This document shows positions 36,709 to 49,389 of a stretch of 64,000 nucleotides of DNA, piece by piece. The DNA comes from Trichinella spiralis. Lineage: Eukaryota; Nematoda; Enoplea; Trichinellida; Trichinellidae. How positions within the stretch are numbered: the stretch's first letter is position 1; each line of letters starts with the position of its first letter. Location of the stretch: NCBI GenBank assembly GCA_000181795.3, contig CM012954.1:1669804-1733803 (forward strand). The letters run 5' to 3'. Under the pieces are notes generated by a model. The model was not told the origin of the DNA, made no database searches, and saw only the letters and a program-made list of their open reading frames with translations. A program made the translations under genes and the position numbers.

Positions 36709-37222
36709 GCTGCTGTTGCTATGCTCTCTTTATCTAAACGAGCAAGCAAGACATCACCACCACTCCACAAACTGCATACATACATAAAAATACATATCGA
36801 TGTACTATAACTAACTGGTAATCGTTGTTCGATTTATAGATGAATCGTTGTCTGCGTTTGTGCACTAATTGTGAAACTTGTACACGGATCAGAACCAACT
36901 GAAATTATGTGCTTTTTATACCAACAACAACATCAACAATAAAAAAAAGGAAAGAAAAAAAACAGAAGAATTTTTTAAAAAAAAAGCATATTTACTGCCC
37001 GCAATTGAAGAGATGAATAAGTTTTTTTTTAAAGCAAGGCAAAAAATGAATGATAAAAGAAGAAAATACGGGCAAACCACAAAGCACACTATGTATAAAA
37101 TTATACATACGATGGTGAAAAAGAAGAGAAGCATACATAAGTATGTATGTATGTAATTGTAATTAAAAGGAAGAGATTCAACAAAATTTGCTTTTTGTTC
37201 ATTACCAACTCAGCACAACAAG

Positions 37223-38370
37223 TCAGGGCTGTTGCAATGTACCGGGCAATCTTTGGCTGGGACACAGGCCGGCTAAGGTTGACGGCATGGTCGGCGGCGT
37301 GCCGTAGGCGAACGGTGCCAACGGCGAGGCAACGGGCAAAGCGGTGGCGGCTGAAGATAAAATTTTCGTATATGGATGAAAACGCAACGAGCTCAAATAG
37401 GAAGAAGCTGCGGCATTTTGCTGTTGACAAAGAGTGCGTGTAAGCAACGCAGAAGCCGAAGAAGAAGAAGAAGAAGCGGCGGCGCCAGCGGTTGCGTTGC
37501 TGACAGCAACAGATGCCGGGCTGTTCGACGGCGCAGTTTTGAGTGCATCGTGCGTGGCGTGACTTCTCAAATGTTGCAACAGTTCGTCGCCGGAAGCGAA
37601 TCGTTTACCACAGTACTGATCGCCGGTCATCCAATTGCACACATACGACGACGACGACGACGACGACTGGTGATATTGTTGGTGGAATTGTAATAATTGT
37701 TGACCAGCGGTGGTATTCGTTGGGGGAGTCAAAAATTGCGCTACAGTAGGATGATGATTGGAACCGGCCAACGCGTTGGCCAAATTGGCGAACATGCCGA
37801 CTTGAGCGGCGGCGGCGGCGGCCGCAGCCGCCACAGACGGATGCAGACCGGCGTTGAAAAAAGGCGACGCCAAGTACGGATTCATCCAGACGGAAGAGGC
37901 GAAATCTTGAGGTGCGTGTCCGGCGCACTGGGCGCACCCGATCGGACACGCCCTGGCCGCCGCCGGGCACGTTTTGCAAAACGGATCCGCGCACGGTCTG
38001 GGCGGCGGTACCAGGGTCGTCGTCGACGACACGCCGCCGAAGCAGGGAAACTGCACGATACTGTTGGGTGGCAAGGCGAAAGCGCCACTGCCACCGCCGC
38101 CGCCGCCGCCGTTGGTCAACGACAGACTGACCGCCGACGGTGCCGGGGGCAACAAGTGTTGGAACATGGCCGAAGTGGGCAAGGCCAGAGATTGGGTGGG
38201 CGTTGTCGAGTGCTTTTCTTTTTTCGCCGCCGCCGGAGAACGAGACAACACCGGTGTCGTTGATTTGGACGTGCTAGATTTGCAGCATTTGGCTGGCGAA
38301 GACGAACACGCGCCGTCGACACTCTCGGAAGAGCGGACTTTGTGAACTTCTTTCCGACCGTGGTGATTAT

Positions 38371-38401
<31 letters not shown>

Positions 38402-38701
38402 ATGGGGATCGGCCGACGGTGGCGACGGTCGACCTTCACCACTGGTGGTGGTACATTGAGAAGCACCGTCGGATTTGTTAGTTGTGGACGGCAAATCAGG
38501 CAAGCCGATACTGTTGCAAGTTTGGGCTAACAAAGCGAGCGGACTTTTTCCACTGTCCTGCGATTGACCAAGCAACGGTGAAGAAGAAGAAGCGTTGCAA
38601 GAAGCGCCGGGCGAGTCATCAGCAGCACTGCCGACCGCTGTTGTAGCCGGCAGTGGACTCAGAAAATCTGGACACAGATACTGCTGATGTGTAGATACCA
38701 T
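37223..38701 (-). CDS. tlp-1: NET-family zinc finger transcription factor
   Basis: This is one uninterrupted reading frame of 492 aa. It belongs to the NocA/Nlz-Elbow-TLP-1 family (vertebrate ZNF503/ZNF703), nuclear repressors in patterning and cell fate. Features in order: an Sp-like motif SPLALLAQTCNSIG (53-66); poly-His/Gln (100-110); a Ser/Lys-rich part; poly-Gly (198-204); the buttonhead-type box CADPFCKTC (237-245); poly-Ala (291-299); and one divergent C2H2 finger CNWMTGDQYCGKRF with Cys355, Cys364, His377 and His381 (CX8CX12HX3H). It ends with the family motif LRFHPYTK (439-446) and SPLAPFAYG. The CDS is far more GC-rich than its surroundings and full of homopolymer tracts. The chosen ATG directly follows a CT tract and CAG that look like a 5' UTR splice acceptor; a longer in-frame extension upstream is low-complexity and unlikely to be coding. 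The family is clear; orthology to tlp-1 is inferred. Confidence 0.92.
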
Positions 38702-38713
38702 GATGTTTTCTGA

Positions 38714-38771
38714 AGAAGAGAGAGAGAGAGAGAAATAATATATAGTTGTTGGGAAAAACAGAGAACAAGAG

Positions 38772-38807
<36 letters not shown>

Positions 38808-38829
38808 AGAAAGAGAGAGAGAGAGAGAA
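38714..38829. repeat. (GA)n/(CT)n tract just 5' of zinc finger ATG
   Basis: This is GA-rich on the plus strand and CT-rich on the gene strand. On the gene strand it ends in CTTCTTCAG, followed 8 nt later by the ATG. It can therefore act as a polypyrimidine tract with a 3' splice acceptor for a 5' UTR intron; GAGA-type promoter elements are the alternative reading. Confidence 0.8.
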
Positions 38830-38889
38830 ACACAGACCACGACACAGATACACAGAGAAATGAACGAATAAGAGAACAAGACAGACGTG

Positions 38890-39190
38890 GAAGAGAAAAA
38901 GATGATCAGGGAAAAATTGTCGCCCCCTGGCGGCGAGTCGGCTCGTGAAATTAATGACGCTAACGACGTGTGATTGGCTGTCGCTGGCGGTCATAGCAAT
39001 CAATGTCAACAGTATAATTTATCTGCCGTTTTGGCTGTCGTTACGAGCGCGCCGCAAAGCCGAAATCAATCATCAAATTTATGACCCGTCACCGGCGATT
39101 GATGAACAAACGTCGTCGGCGCGAATATCATCAGCGCCGCAATCCAACAGGAATCGCCAGCCGGTCGTCACTCTTACACCATTTGCATGC
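38890..39190 (-). promoter_or_regulatory. GC-elevated island upstream of zinc finger gene
   Basis: A block of high GC lies 190-490 nt upstream of the ATG. It contains a CCAAT motif on the gene strand (rc GATTGGCTG near 38972) and GC-rich words around 38920-38940 and 39045-39065. It is a reasonable place for the promoter or a non-coding first exon of the NET gene. The evidence is position and composition only. Confidence 0.35.
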
Positions 39191-39579
39191 ACATACTGTT
39201 TTGTTTTTTTCAATATGATAATTTTTTTTTCTTCATTTATGTAAATTTTTGTTTTAGGAAAGAGGAAAATTTGTTTATTCAAAAATTTTTATCAATTGAA
39301 AATTATATAGCACCGTCACTACTACTAGCAGCAGCAGCAGCAAATTATTTTCAGTAAGACATTTCTACTTACAACAATTTCCAACTGGTCAACTTTGAAG
39401 ATCAAAAGAATGCCGACACTGATGCGTGTCAATCATTCATGTCAACGTGAATAGAAACCGTTGTTGCGCCACCCTGTTGTTGATCACGGTGAGGCGTTGC
39501 GGTCGTGCGGATCAAACAAAAACAAAAAATAAATAGAAACGGAGGGAAAAAAACAATTTAGCCATGGAAAAATAAACTG

Positions 39580-39610
39580 ATTAATTAATTAATTAATTAA
39601 TTGATTGATT
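39580..39610. repeat. (ATTA)n microsatellite
   Basis: ATTA units over about 30 bp. ATTA is also the core homeodomain site, but the regular repeat makes this most likely a simple repeat. Confidence 0.8.
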
Positions 39611-40411
39611 ATTAATAATTTAAGGGAAAAATCTTTTTGAAATTATTTATCAACAACAATCAACAAGTAGAAAAAGCCAAAATTGACAATTTGTCAAAAT
39701 CGAATTTGAACATTGAACTTTAGATCATTGACAAGAGGATTTATCTGAAAGAAAATTATTATGTGACATTGATAATGTTCATAAAACACACTGCTTGGTC
39801 GTAATTTACTGCTTGACGATTGGTAAAAAATATTTGCATAATCTTTGAACTGTTCCAATGTTTGCACTGGTACTGTTTCATGTGCGCAAACAGCGAGAGA
39901 GTTTCGTTTTCTATTTTTAATAAATTTTTGAAAAATAAACAAAAATTTCTCAACTTCACTCACTCGTGGTTTCTTCTTGTTTTCTTTTTTTGAAACCTCA
40001 TTACACAATTACGATAACGATATTTTTTATTCGGACACAGAGTGACGGTTTTTATTATTACACTGATACTTGCGATCGAATAAAAAGCCAAATTGCACAA
40101 ATTGTTTGTTTCGTTCTGATTATTCAAACGGTTCAATTCAAACGATTAAATTGTCATATAATTATTTTCCATTATATACAAAAGTCAAATACAAATATTC
40201 ATCTCAACATCAACTCATTTGTCCTTCACTTTTTATTCATAAAAAACAAACAAACAAATAAAAAAAATCAAGCACTATTTTGATGTGTAACTTTTTTTTT
40301 CTTGCTGTTTCAATTATCATAAGAAATGTTGAATTGAATTGTTCAATTGGAAATTTTCTAGGCTATTTGTGAAAGAATTTTGACGCTTCTTATTTCAAAT
40401 GAAAGAAATGA

Positions 40412-40945
40412 ATGTATATTTTTCTTCAAAAAAAATTATTTCAACTTTGCCGTAACAGTCATTCAATATTTTTTCTGGTAGATTTTAATTTCAAATTTCT
40501 CTGCTCAATTCATCAAAAGATACTGTACGTCAGTCGGAGACGGATGCCCATTAATATTTTGGCTGATAATTCTTTTTTTTCAAATTTATTTTCACACGTT
40601 GACATAAATTTTCCGCATCAAATTATGAATACTATTGTTTGTTTGTTTGTTTTTTATGAATGGATTCGTGATTGTGGGAAAAAAAAGTTACAAAGATTGA
40701 TTGCGTTGAAATTGTTGAACAAAAATTTACATGAAACACAAATCATCGCACGGGATTATTTATTAAAAATTGATTCAACACCATTGAAAGCGTATGAAAA
40801 TTTGAAAATGGAAAACTTGGCTATAATAATAAGAATAATAATAATCTGCACCGGCGTCACAAGAAACATTCGCGTCCATATTTTTTGCGCACCAACATCA
40901 AAACCGCCTCCAAACATGCAAGCAAGCGGTGAGTATTTTTATTAG
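40412..40945 (+). CDS. Unrecognised 177-codon ORF
   Basis: This is the longest open frame in the gene-poor region, ending in TAG at 40945. The product is Lys/Asn/Ile-rich and has no signal peptide or motif I recognise. Near its end the frame runs across a donor-like GTGAGT (AAGCGGTGAGT, about 40925-40935). Length alone is unusual for DNA this AT-rich, but homopolymer-rich composition lowers stop frequency. I consider it more likely non-coding than coding. Confidence 0.15.
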   Translation: MYIFLQKKLFQLCRNSHSIFFLVDFNFKFLCSIHQKILYVSRRRMPINILADNSFFSNLFSHVDINFPHQIMNTIVCLFVFYEWIRDCGKKKLQRLIALKLLNKNLHETQIIARDYLLKIDSTPLKAYENLKMENLAIIIRIIIICTGVTRNIRVHIFCAPTSKPPPNMQASGEYFY

Positions 40946-43900
40946 CATCAATTTGAAAATTGATGTCGATTTTGTTCATTCATTTTATAACACAAACATC
41001 ACTTGAACAAGAATGCACCACTTATTATTTCCCACTCTTGCAACATGATTCATCTGAGCACATCCGGTCAACAACGTATATATACATATATATAGATTTA
41101 TTTATTGTTGTGCAATAAAATTAATTATTCATAACAAATGAAACAAGTTGATGTGTGTTGTTGTTTTTTTGTTTTGTTATTTATTAGCTTTTTTATCTCT
41201 TGATCAAGGTGTTGAAAAAGAGATTCACATATTTCAAAATTAAACTAATCGGGAAAAATTTATTTACCGAAATTTTCAACAAGCTTTTTCAAAATTATCA
41301 TGTGATTAATTTTTTGAAAACATCTTCAATATATTGTTAGGAATTTGCATTAAAATTAAAAAAAACTCGCGTATGATAAAGTTGGAATTTACAACAACAA
41401 CAAAAAGTCATAAAACAAATTGCCCGTGAAAATGATCGTTTCTTGTTCTTTCTCATTTGTTCATTTTTTGCAGAGTTATTTAAATTATTTATTTGTTTTA
41501 TTTGAAAAGATAAAATCAGAAAAAAAAATCTTCCACTTAACTCATCTGTACATTATTTGAAATTTGACATTATTTGAAAATGTGTAAATCTAGTTGAAAA
41601 TTGATTTGAATTATGGCATTTCAAAGTAGTGCACACGCAATGGTTTATTATTGCTTAACCAGTGTTTTTTCCGAGTTGTTTCATCCAAATTTTTTTGTTC
41701 CAGAAAAAAATGACATCTTTGTAATGGAATATTAATTTTTAATTTTTCATAATTTTTAATATGCATCAGTCGTCGGTTGACATTGCTGTTGGATAACTGA
41801 GAAGAGAGTTGAAAATGGCATACTTGTAAAAATACTCTCCTCTTGGCATTTTCAACATGACAGAATTTGATAATAAAATAGTAATAAAGACTTCTTCAAA
41901 AGAATTCGTCTTATAGCCGACCTAATTTTATAGGCAAGTAAATATGATTTATCATCGGTTGGGCTCGGCTTTCCTTTGAGAAAAACCGCTTCATTTCTGC
42001 TTGCGTTGGTCATTTTCTTCCTGCCTTGCCCTGCTAACATGCCAACATTATACCTATACATTACATTACATTACACATTCTCTTTGATTTCAGTGTTCTT
42101 CGACAATTCAATCAGACAGCGATCAAAATGCCCATCTGAAATTTTATGAACGCATAAAATAAATCCCAACGAAACAAGGAAAATAATTTATATTATTTTA
42201 TTTCTTTTTTCCTATTAATTTATAGGCGTAACAAATTTTAATACCTTTTTTTTCGGCTTTCTTAAATTCAATCTTAAATCTGTACCTAATGTACTTATTT
42301 TTGATACCGTAATTCTTTTTCTCATTCTACCGCTCAGTACTGTATGTAACAGTTCTTTTTTTCAATTTATTTATTGCAACTTTTGAAAAAAATATACATG
42401 CACAAAACTGTGATCTATTGAATCTATTTCCACTTGTTGATTTGGCCGAATAGTGGAATAGCTCTAATTTTGATTTTCAACTTACAACTATATTCAAGCT
42501 AAGCTGTATTTTTGTTCGAAGGTCAGATTTTGGCCAATTGCTAACGTTTCAACTGTCAAAATGGATTGCAAGCGGCCGGGTTTAATTTTTTTTGGCTGAC
42601 ATTTTGCCTGTTTCTTACTTTGAATTAATTGATCGATAGAAAGGAACGCTTTTCCGGCCTTTTTGATAGCACAATTTTCACATGATCCGCTCTGTCGGTG
42701 GTTGGTTCTCAATCTTCTCAACTGACTGTACTAACCCCAACAACTGTCACAACAACAACAAATAACCTTTTAATTTTTTTAAAAATTGTTTAAGCATTCC
42801 CTTGGGTGTATTCTTAATATGTTTTTTTTATTCGGTGGGAATATTGCATTTCTGAGCATTGTAGTAGTTGTTTATTTAATTTTTTTGATCAACTCACATT
42901 TGGTAGATGAAATGTCATTGAAAGCGGACAAGTTGAACGGTAAAATGGGAGAAATTCAATAAATAACGGCCAGACTGAAAGAGTAGTTTTAATAGTTTTG
43001 TTGTTTATAATAGCATAGCATGTATTCAAAATTATCAACAGTGATGCTTATTTGATTTGTTTTCAGCAAAATGCTGCACACATATTTTGAACAAGAGTTT
43101 CCAACCGCAAAAGATACTTCTTTTTTTCTATTTTTCGTTTATTCATCAAAACGAACATTAATATAATAAATTTATTACCACCATTTTGTTTGTTTGTTTG
43201 TTTGATGAATATAATAAATTAATCAGATTATTGAATTGATCTTGTGTTGTCAGTCATTTTTTCAGCTGTTTCAGTGTTGTTGCAGCTTGAAAAGGTTTAT
43301 TTATGGCACGTTTGAAAGTCAAATTTAGAAGTTGGCATTTGAAAAATTGGAAAAAGTAATAAAAGTGATCACTTTCACAAAGAAATTAATTCCACAATCC
43401 CAATCTGTCAGTCGGTCAGTAGTGATTTGACGAAATTTTATTTTGTTTAAAAATTCCTCCACTCATACCAAGATGATCGGTTCTAAGAGGAATTTTTTGT
43501 TGATGAATGAAAAAAATTTGAAAACTACAGTAGCCAGGTTGTCAGGAACTGTATTTTTTGTACTGATAAACAAATTTGAAAAGTAATTTAAAAAAAGTTT
43601 TCAATGAATATTTGAAACAAAAATATGAATTGGAAACATTTTAATTTTGTATTTCAGATGAAAATTTAATTTTTCAACAAAAAATAATTTTACCAACAAT
43701 TTCCGTGCGTCATGTCCTGAATAGAAGTGCAATTTTGATATTTTCACGTTGAAATAAAAATCGTTCAATTTTCCAGTTTTGCCAATTGTTGCGCAAAAGA
43801 TCGTATAATATAATAATAAAAAGCCAATTCAACTTTGGCAATTCAACGACGACGACAACAACAACAAAATAATTAAAACAATCATAAAACAATTCATTTT

Positions 43901-45195
43901 CAGGTTAACTATCAATTTCTGTTCTCTGCTGGCGTTTCACGGGCAGGATGTTTGCTTTTCAAATGGCCATTTCCATCACCATCTTCTTCCATTTCTTCTT
44001 TCACTTCCAGGCTTACAAACAAGCATCACAATCGCTTTTAATTATTCCATTTACTTTGAACAAACAACACAGACGAAAAATCGATCATCTTTTCTTTTAA
44101 TAGTACTCGTTCAAAAATTTGCACAACAGAAATTGTTAATTTCAAAATTCCATTATTTGCATACACAACAACATCAATTTGTCAGCTTATTAATCGCAAT
44201 GACTGTAGTATACATCTTGATCATTGTCGATAACGTTTATATGAATAGACAGTTTTTTCTTAAACGTTTAATATATAATTGGACTAGGTTCTTATCGATT
44301 ATAATTGATTATGAAAAAAAAGAAAATTTTCCCCATTTTCCCACTGTAGAATTTAGAATAAAAATTTTCATTTTCTCTGATCTGGAGCTTCGGTTGAGAA
44401 AGTTGAAATACTGATTGTTCACGTTGAATGACAAAATAATGAATGGTATTTCAAATTTGTATTACAACCTGTTTGAATGTAGAACTCAGAAAACGAGGAC
44501 AAACCGTTACGAAAACACATATTCCAATTGTTGAAAAATTTGAATAATAATCAACTTGATCTTTATCAAATAAATGTTCACATTTGTTGATCAAGAAAAT
44601 TATAATAAACAACAGTGAGTTGATTTTCTAAATTTTCAAAGTAAACACGCAATTTGTCCTCTTTTTCGCTTGGTTATGTTGAAAAATTAATTAAAACTAA
44701 AATTATCTACATTTTGTTCAAATTTGACACATGTCATTTATAACATTTTTGTTTGGATAAAATAGTAAAACAAATATGCCTGTCAAACAACTAACTATAA
44801 ATTTGTTGAAAATGAATCATCACAATTTTTTTTGTAACACTGAAATGCAAACAAAAAGAAACAAATTGGAAAATCAATAATTATTTAATATTGTTTGATT
44901 TGTTTTGTTTGGTAAAATAACCGATTGCAATTGTGAAACAGTTTATGCAATGTTAATTAATTTCCAAAAAAAAATACAATAATTACTGATATTGTTTATT
45001 GAATGAGTTGGAATGAATTTCATTTTCGAATTTCCAACGACGATGTATGTGATTTTCAAAATTTCAATTTTCTCTCATGTTGTGTATATTTGTAAATTTT
45101 AAACTAAAAATTTCAATATCAATCATTTCGAATTTAGAATAACAACAACTGCAAGAGAGTGATTTATGTTTTTCAAGTGTTTGCGCTTTTGTCTA

Positions 45196-45221
45196 ATTAT
45201 TATTATTATTATTATTATTAT
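45196..45221. repeat. (ATT)n microsatellite
   Basis: About eight ATT units. Confidence 0.85.
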
Positions 45222-45573
45222 AATTGGTGAAGAAGCAATGTACATTTGGACTGGGCGGCGGTGTTGATTCAATTGCAAAGGTATGCATTCATCACACGGC
45301 TTGTCGACTGAGAACACTTGACTGCAATTGACGCGATCTTGCCCAGCGTACGTCGTCGATTGATGATAATTATTACTGAATAATTAATTAATCTGATCAG
45401 CTAAACTGCAACATTCATACGCATATTTTGTGTTGGCAGATGGCGATTGCAATCCGTAACACAACTTCCGCCCACAACGGTGTGGCCATTCTTCATTTTT
45501 GATAACGATCGTCACTCAAGTACAACTTCAAACATCTGCCCAATATGAATGCAGCTTGCAAAAACAAATATGC

Positions 45574-45610
45574 ATATAAATATAAATATAAATATAAATA
45601 TAAATATAAA
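45574..45610. repeat. (ATATAA)n hexanucleotide repeat
   Basis: Six copies of a TATAAA-type hexamer in tandem, about 1 kb upstream of the sphingomyelinase start. Confidence 0.85.
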
Positions 45611-46616
45611 TTTCACATTTGCAATAGCACTGAACGGACGACGTGAAACTTTTATTGCTTTCATCTATACCCACTCGCTCTTTTGACCATTAGCCGACGC
45701 TTCAAGTTGCAATAAATAATATTTGAAACAAATTTCCCTTTGAAATTATCAATCTTCTTCGGTTGGAATTTCTACATTTCACAACTTTTATTAATCTCTT
45801 CCTCCACCGACCACGTTGTTCCACTTATTTTTCATTTGTTTGGAGTATATAAATATTTTCCAAGTTTATTCTTTCATTTTATTATTCAAAAATAAAACAA
45901 CACTTTTTATTACGACGATAAAAAAAGAAAAGTATTTTGTTTTGACGAAAATATTTTTGAACACAACACGCCTGTTGCACTCAAGCAATAATTTTAAAAA
46001 ATAACAATGCATATTTTCTGTTAATTGAGGAAAATTACATTATTTAATTAAAAAAATAAAAAAAAACTTTGCTCCAGTGCTTGAAATTTCAGTTTCGCTT
46101 CGTGTCGTAAAAGATTCAACTTTCACGTTAAATTTATATAAATAGCTAAAGTATAATGAAAAATAGTTTACAAAAAGGAACATGTTATTTTTAAAATGCA
46201 AAAATATTGCATCAGCATTAATTTTGTTTCGTTGAATTGCAAGCATTTTTTCTGAAATTTCATAACGTCATTTTTGTATTTCAACTTTTACATGCGTTAA
46301 AACTTCATTTTTATTAAAATTTCAATGTAATACTGTCAAATTTCAAACTGTAACTTTTGAAACATTTTACAGTAAAAGTTACGCAAGTTTATTTAAATAC
46401 AGTACCTTTGTTAATTGAGTAAAAATATTTTTTAGTTGAAATATCAACAATTTGATTATTGTTTTTTGTTTATTGGTTTTAATTAAATTTATTTCAAAAC
46501 ATAGCCAGATATTACATCACATTCGAATGTTTTAACTGTAAATGGATCTTGATTTCTGTGAACTTTTAAATGTAACATTTGTAAAGGTTTCAGTTGATAC
46601 AATTTCTGTCATCAAA

Positions 46617-49389
46617 ATGTCGAACAGAATGACCGGTGGTTTTAAGTTTCTCGTGATTGTTGTTGTGTTTGGTTCACTTTGCGCATCTGTTCACGGCCAA
46701 TGTGATGATGCAGCTTTTGAAAGTTTGGAAAATGTTGGCGAAGAGATTGCGCTGGAAACCAACTTCTTTCGATACAACGCATCTTCAACCAGTGTAGCAC
46801 ATCACTCCAGTTGTACCCTCTGCTATCTTTTGTCAACTACAGCTCAAAGAATTTACTTTTGCAACCGAAGCCAGGAACAGTTGTCTTATTTGATAAACGG
46901 CCTGTGCGTTTTTCTTCGAATTTACAACAGTCGTATATGCCAAGGAATTGTATCCGTATACAAAGATGAAGTTCTTTACGTAGCTGGTCAATTGTTGCTC
47001 AGTCCGAAGCAACTCTGTGCGGTGTTGGTTGAAAATTGCGGTGAAGCGTACAATCCTTTCAAAGCGAATTGGACTGTTGCGCTTCCTGACGTGCCCAAGC
47101 CGCCTGTTCAACCGCGACAACAGCCAAAAGTGAGTTATTGAAACATGCACATGCATGTGTTGTTTTAGTGAGCGTTTGTTAAATTTCTTAATACAAAATT
47201 GAAAATCCTCTTCTCAAATGGCACTTTCTTTGCGCAATGGTTATTTAACTGCTCCATAACAGTGATAAATAATTCTGTTGCTGCAGTTTAAAACCTGAAA
47301 ACTTACGAAAAGTATTTTTTACTTGTAAATTTGTAAATTTAATTATTATTAAAGATACTGAGGTTCAAAATTGTTAATTTATTTCACTTATACATATATA
47401 GATGTATTGTCACTTGTTTAATTTTTACAGTGTAAAATCTTTTCATGAAGAAATTATTAAATAACATTTTAAAATATTTGGTTAATTCTTTTCAAAAGTT
47501 ATTTTTAGTAGTTTTAATAGTTCATTAATTAGATTGTAATTGATAGTTTGGACATTCTTTTTAGCCAGATCAACCTGTTTTGAGAGTTTTACATTTGGCC
47601 GATATACATTTTGATCCTCAGTATGCTCAAGGTTCCGAAGCAGATTGCAATGATCCATTATGCTGTCACAAAAATTCGACCAAAAAATCTATGAAAGGTA
47701 GTTGTTGAAATGAATGAATTTTTTGCCTTTTTCATCAAGCTAAGCTAAGTATTTTATATGTTTCTTTTTTTAGTAAAGCAAGCAGCAGGAAGGTGGGGTA
47801 CAGCAGGTTTGTGTGATCTGCCTATTAAAACAATGATACTTCTTTTTGAGCATCTTCAAGATGAAGCTGAAGTATTTATTTTTGTGCTTGCAAGTTTATT
47901 GATTATTTGTTTTGTTTTTTCTGCATTTTTTAGTTTGATTATGTAATATGGACAGGCGATCTTCCACCCCACAATGTGTGGAATCAGACTCGTAATGGTC
48001 AACTGCACGCGTATGAATATCTTTTGCAACTTTTCAACGAATATCTTCCAAATAAGCTTATCTTTTCCGCCCTCGGCAATCACGAAAGCGCTCCTGCTGA
48101 TAGGTGTGTGTATGAATAAATAAATAAATAAATACAGTAAAATGAAGATGTGAATAAAATTGAAATTAATATTGATTTTAATTAATATTTGAAAATTTTT
48201 GAAATTACTTTTAGTTTTCCACCACACTTTAAAACGTTGCCAAACAAGTATTCAATTTCGTGGTTGTACGATGCTTTGGCTGAAGGTTGGAGTGCGACTG
48301 TTGATCCAGAACAAAAGGAAGCGGTCCAGGATTCTATTAAACGGTGAAAATGCATTTTTATACGCCAATTCTAATAAATAAAGTAATTTAAATTATATTT
48401 TAGCCGAGGTTCGTATGTGGTCGAAGTGAAGCCTGGTTTTCGAATTATATCTGTCAATACAAATTATTGTATCAAGACAAACTAGTGAGGAGAAATTTAT
48501 TGTTATTTATCATTAATAAGTTATTTTTTTAATGAAATTTTATTAGTTGGCTTTATTTGAACGAAACGGATCCTGATGGAACATTATCTTGGTTGGCAGA
48601 AGAATTGCAAAAGGCCGAAAACGAAGGCGCCAAAGTGCATATCATCGGTCACATACCTCCTGGTCATGAGACTTGTTTAAAAGAATGGAGTCGAAATTAC
48701 AACATCATTGCCCAGAGGTTTAATTTGATAGATCAATTTTGGCTGGGATTGATTTATTGAAAAATTTAATTTCAGATATGAAAATGTGATTCGCGCTCAA
48801 TTTTTTGGACACACTCATTCAGATTCGTTTACAGTCAGCTACGACCAGAGTGGAAGTGATGTCAGGCCGTCGAACGTTATGTTCGTGGCACCGAGTGTTA
48901 CTACATTTGCCTACTGCCTCCCAGCGTACAGAATTTACACAATAGATGGTGTACATGAGAACAGTACATGGGAAGTTTTGGACATTGAGACATACATTCT
49001 CAACGTCACTGAAGCCAATCAAACGGGCGAAAGGCCAAAGTGGAAATTATCTTACCGATTCAAAGTATGTATATATATATTTTTTAAATACAATTTTAGC
49101 ATATTTTTTTCAGGAGACTTATGGACTGAAGTCGATTTTACCGGATCAGATGGATAATTTGATTAGAAGATTTTCCACCAACGACACTGTATTCGATATA
49201 TATTTAAAGTAAGGAAGAAATTATTGAATTGAACCATTTGAACAGAGAGAACCCGACCATTTTAGGCATTATAATCGAGTCGATGCAGAGTGTGGTAAAA
49301 GTTGTCGCAAAGCCAGACTTTGTGAATTGCTTTCTTCCAGTTCAGCAGCTTATGCGACTTGTATTCACAAGCCCGTCGTCAAGCTCTAG
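46617..49389 (+). CDS. asm: Acid sphingomyelinase (sphingomyelin phosphodiesterase)
   Basis: The CDS joins 46617-47129, 47565-47697, 47774-47871, 47934-48103, 48215-48343, 48404-48484, 48547-48717, 48776-49064, 49114-49208 and 49266-49389, 600 aa; human SMPD1 is 631. The secreted or lysosomal zinc enzyme cleaves sphingomyelin to ceramide and phosphocholine. Order: signal peptide ending SVHG (about 27); a saposin B domain with paired cysteines (CTLC, CNRS, NGLC, RICQ, QLC, ENC); a Pro-rich linker (about 155-171); a metallophosphoesterase domain; and a C-terminal Cys-rich domain. All seven metal ligands are present: Asp184 and His186 (ADIHFD), Asp257 (TGDLPPH), Asn297 (LGNHES), His410 (IIGHIPPGH), His444 and His446 (FFGHTHSD). 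The start at 46617 is preferred over the in-frame ATG at 46542 because it begins a good signal peptide and follows an acceptor-like GGTTTCAG at 46586-46593. All nine introns keep frame. Confidence 0.95.

Larger units (their letters stand above)
26227..37222. other. 11 kb gene-poor region 3' of NET zinc finger gene
   Basis: No exon chain was found on either strand. The TM9SF3 promoter should lie just above 26226. The rest is AT-rich with many microsatellites, and has GC-elevated islands at about 30240-30690, 34860-35000 and 35280-35950 that do not form convincing coding exons. Open frames such as 30983-31462 (-), 34218-34691 (-) and 35213-35734 (+) are T- or K-rich and unlike known proteins. 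This space may hold regulatory elements or untranslated sequence of the transcription factor gene. Confidence 0.5.
39191..46616. other. 7.4 kb gene-poor region between zinc finger and sphingomyelinase genes
   Basis: This is AT-rich with long T and A runs and several microsatellites. The one long frame (40412-40945, +) is listed separately. Short frames at 41852-42061, 42494-42721 and 44133-44414 lack any family resemblance. The right end should contain the promoter and leader of the acid sphingomyelinase gene. Confidence 0.5.

Noticed and set aside
37374-38530. Several long plus-strand open frames (37376-37693, 37697-38263, 37974-38345) and other minus frames
   Set aside because: They are shadows of the GC-rich zinc finger CDS. 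Their products are Arg- or Trp-rich low-complexity sequence, while the minus-strand frame 37223-38701 contains all NET family motifs.
39580-39610. Cluster of ATTA homeodomain core sites upstream of the NET gene
   Set aside because: The strict four-base periodicity marks a simple repeat; a regulatory reading has no support.
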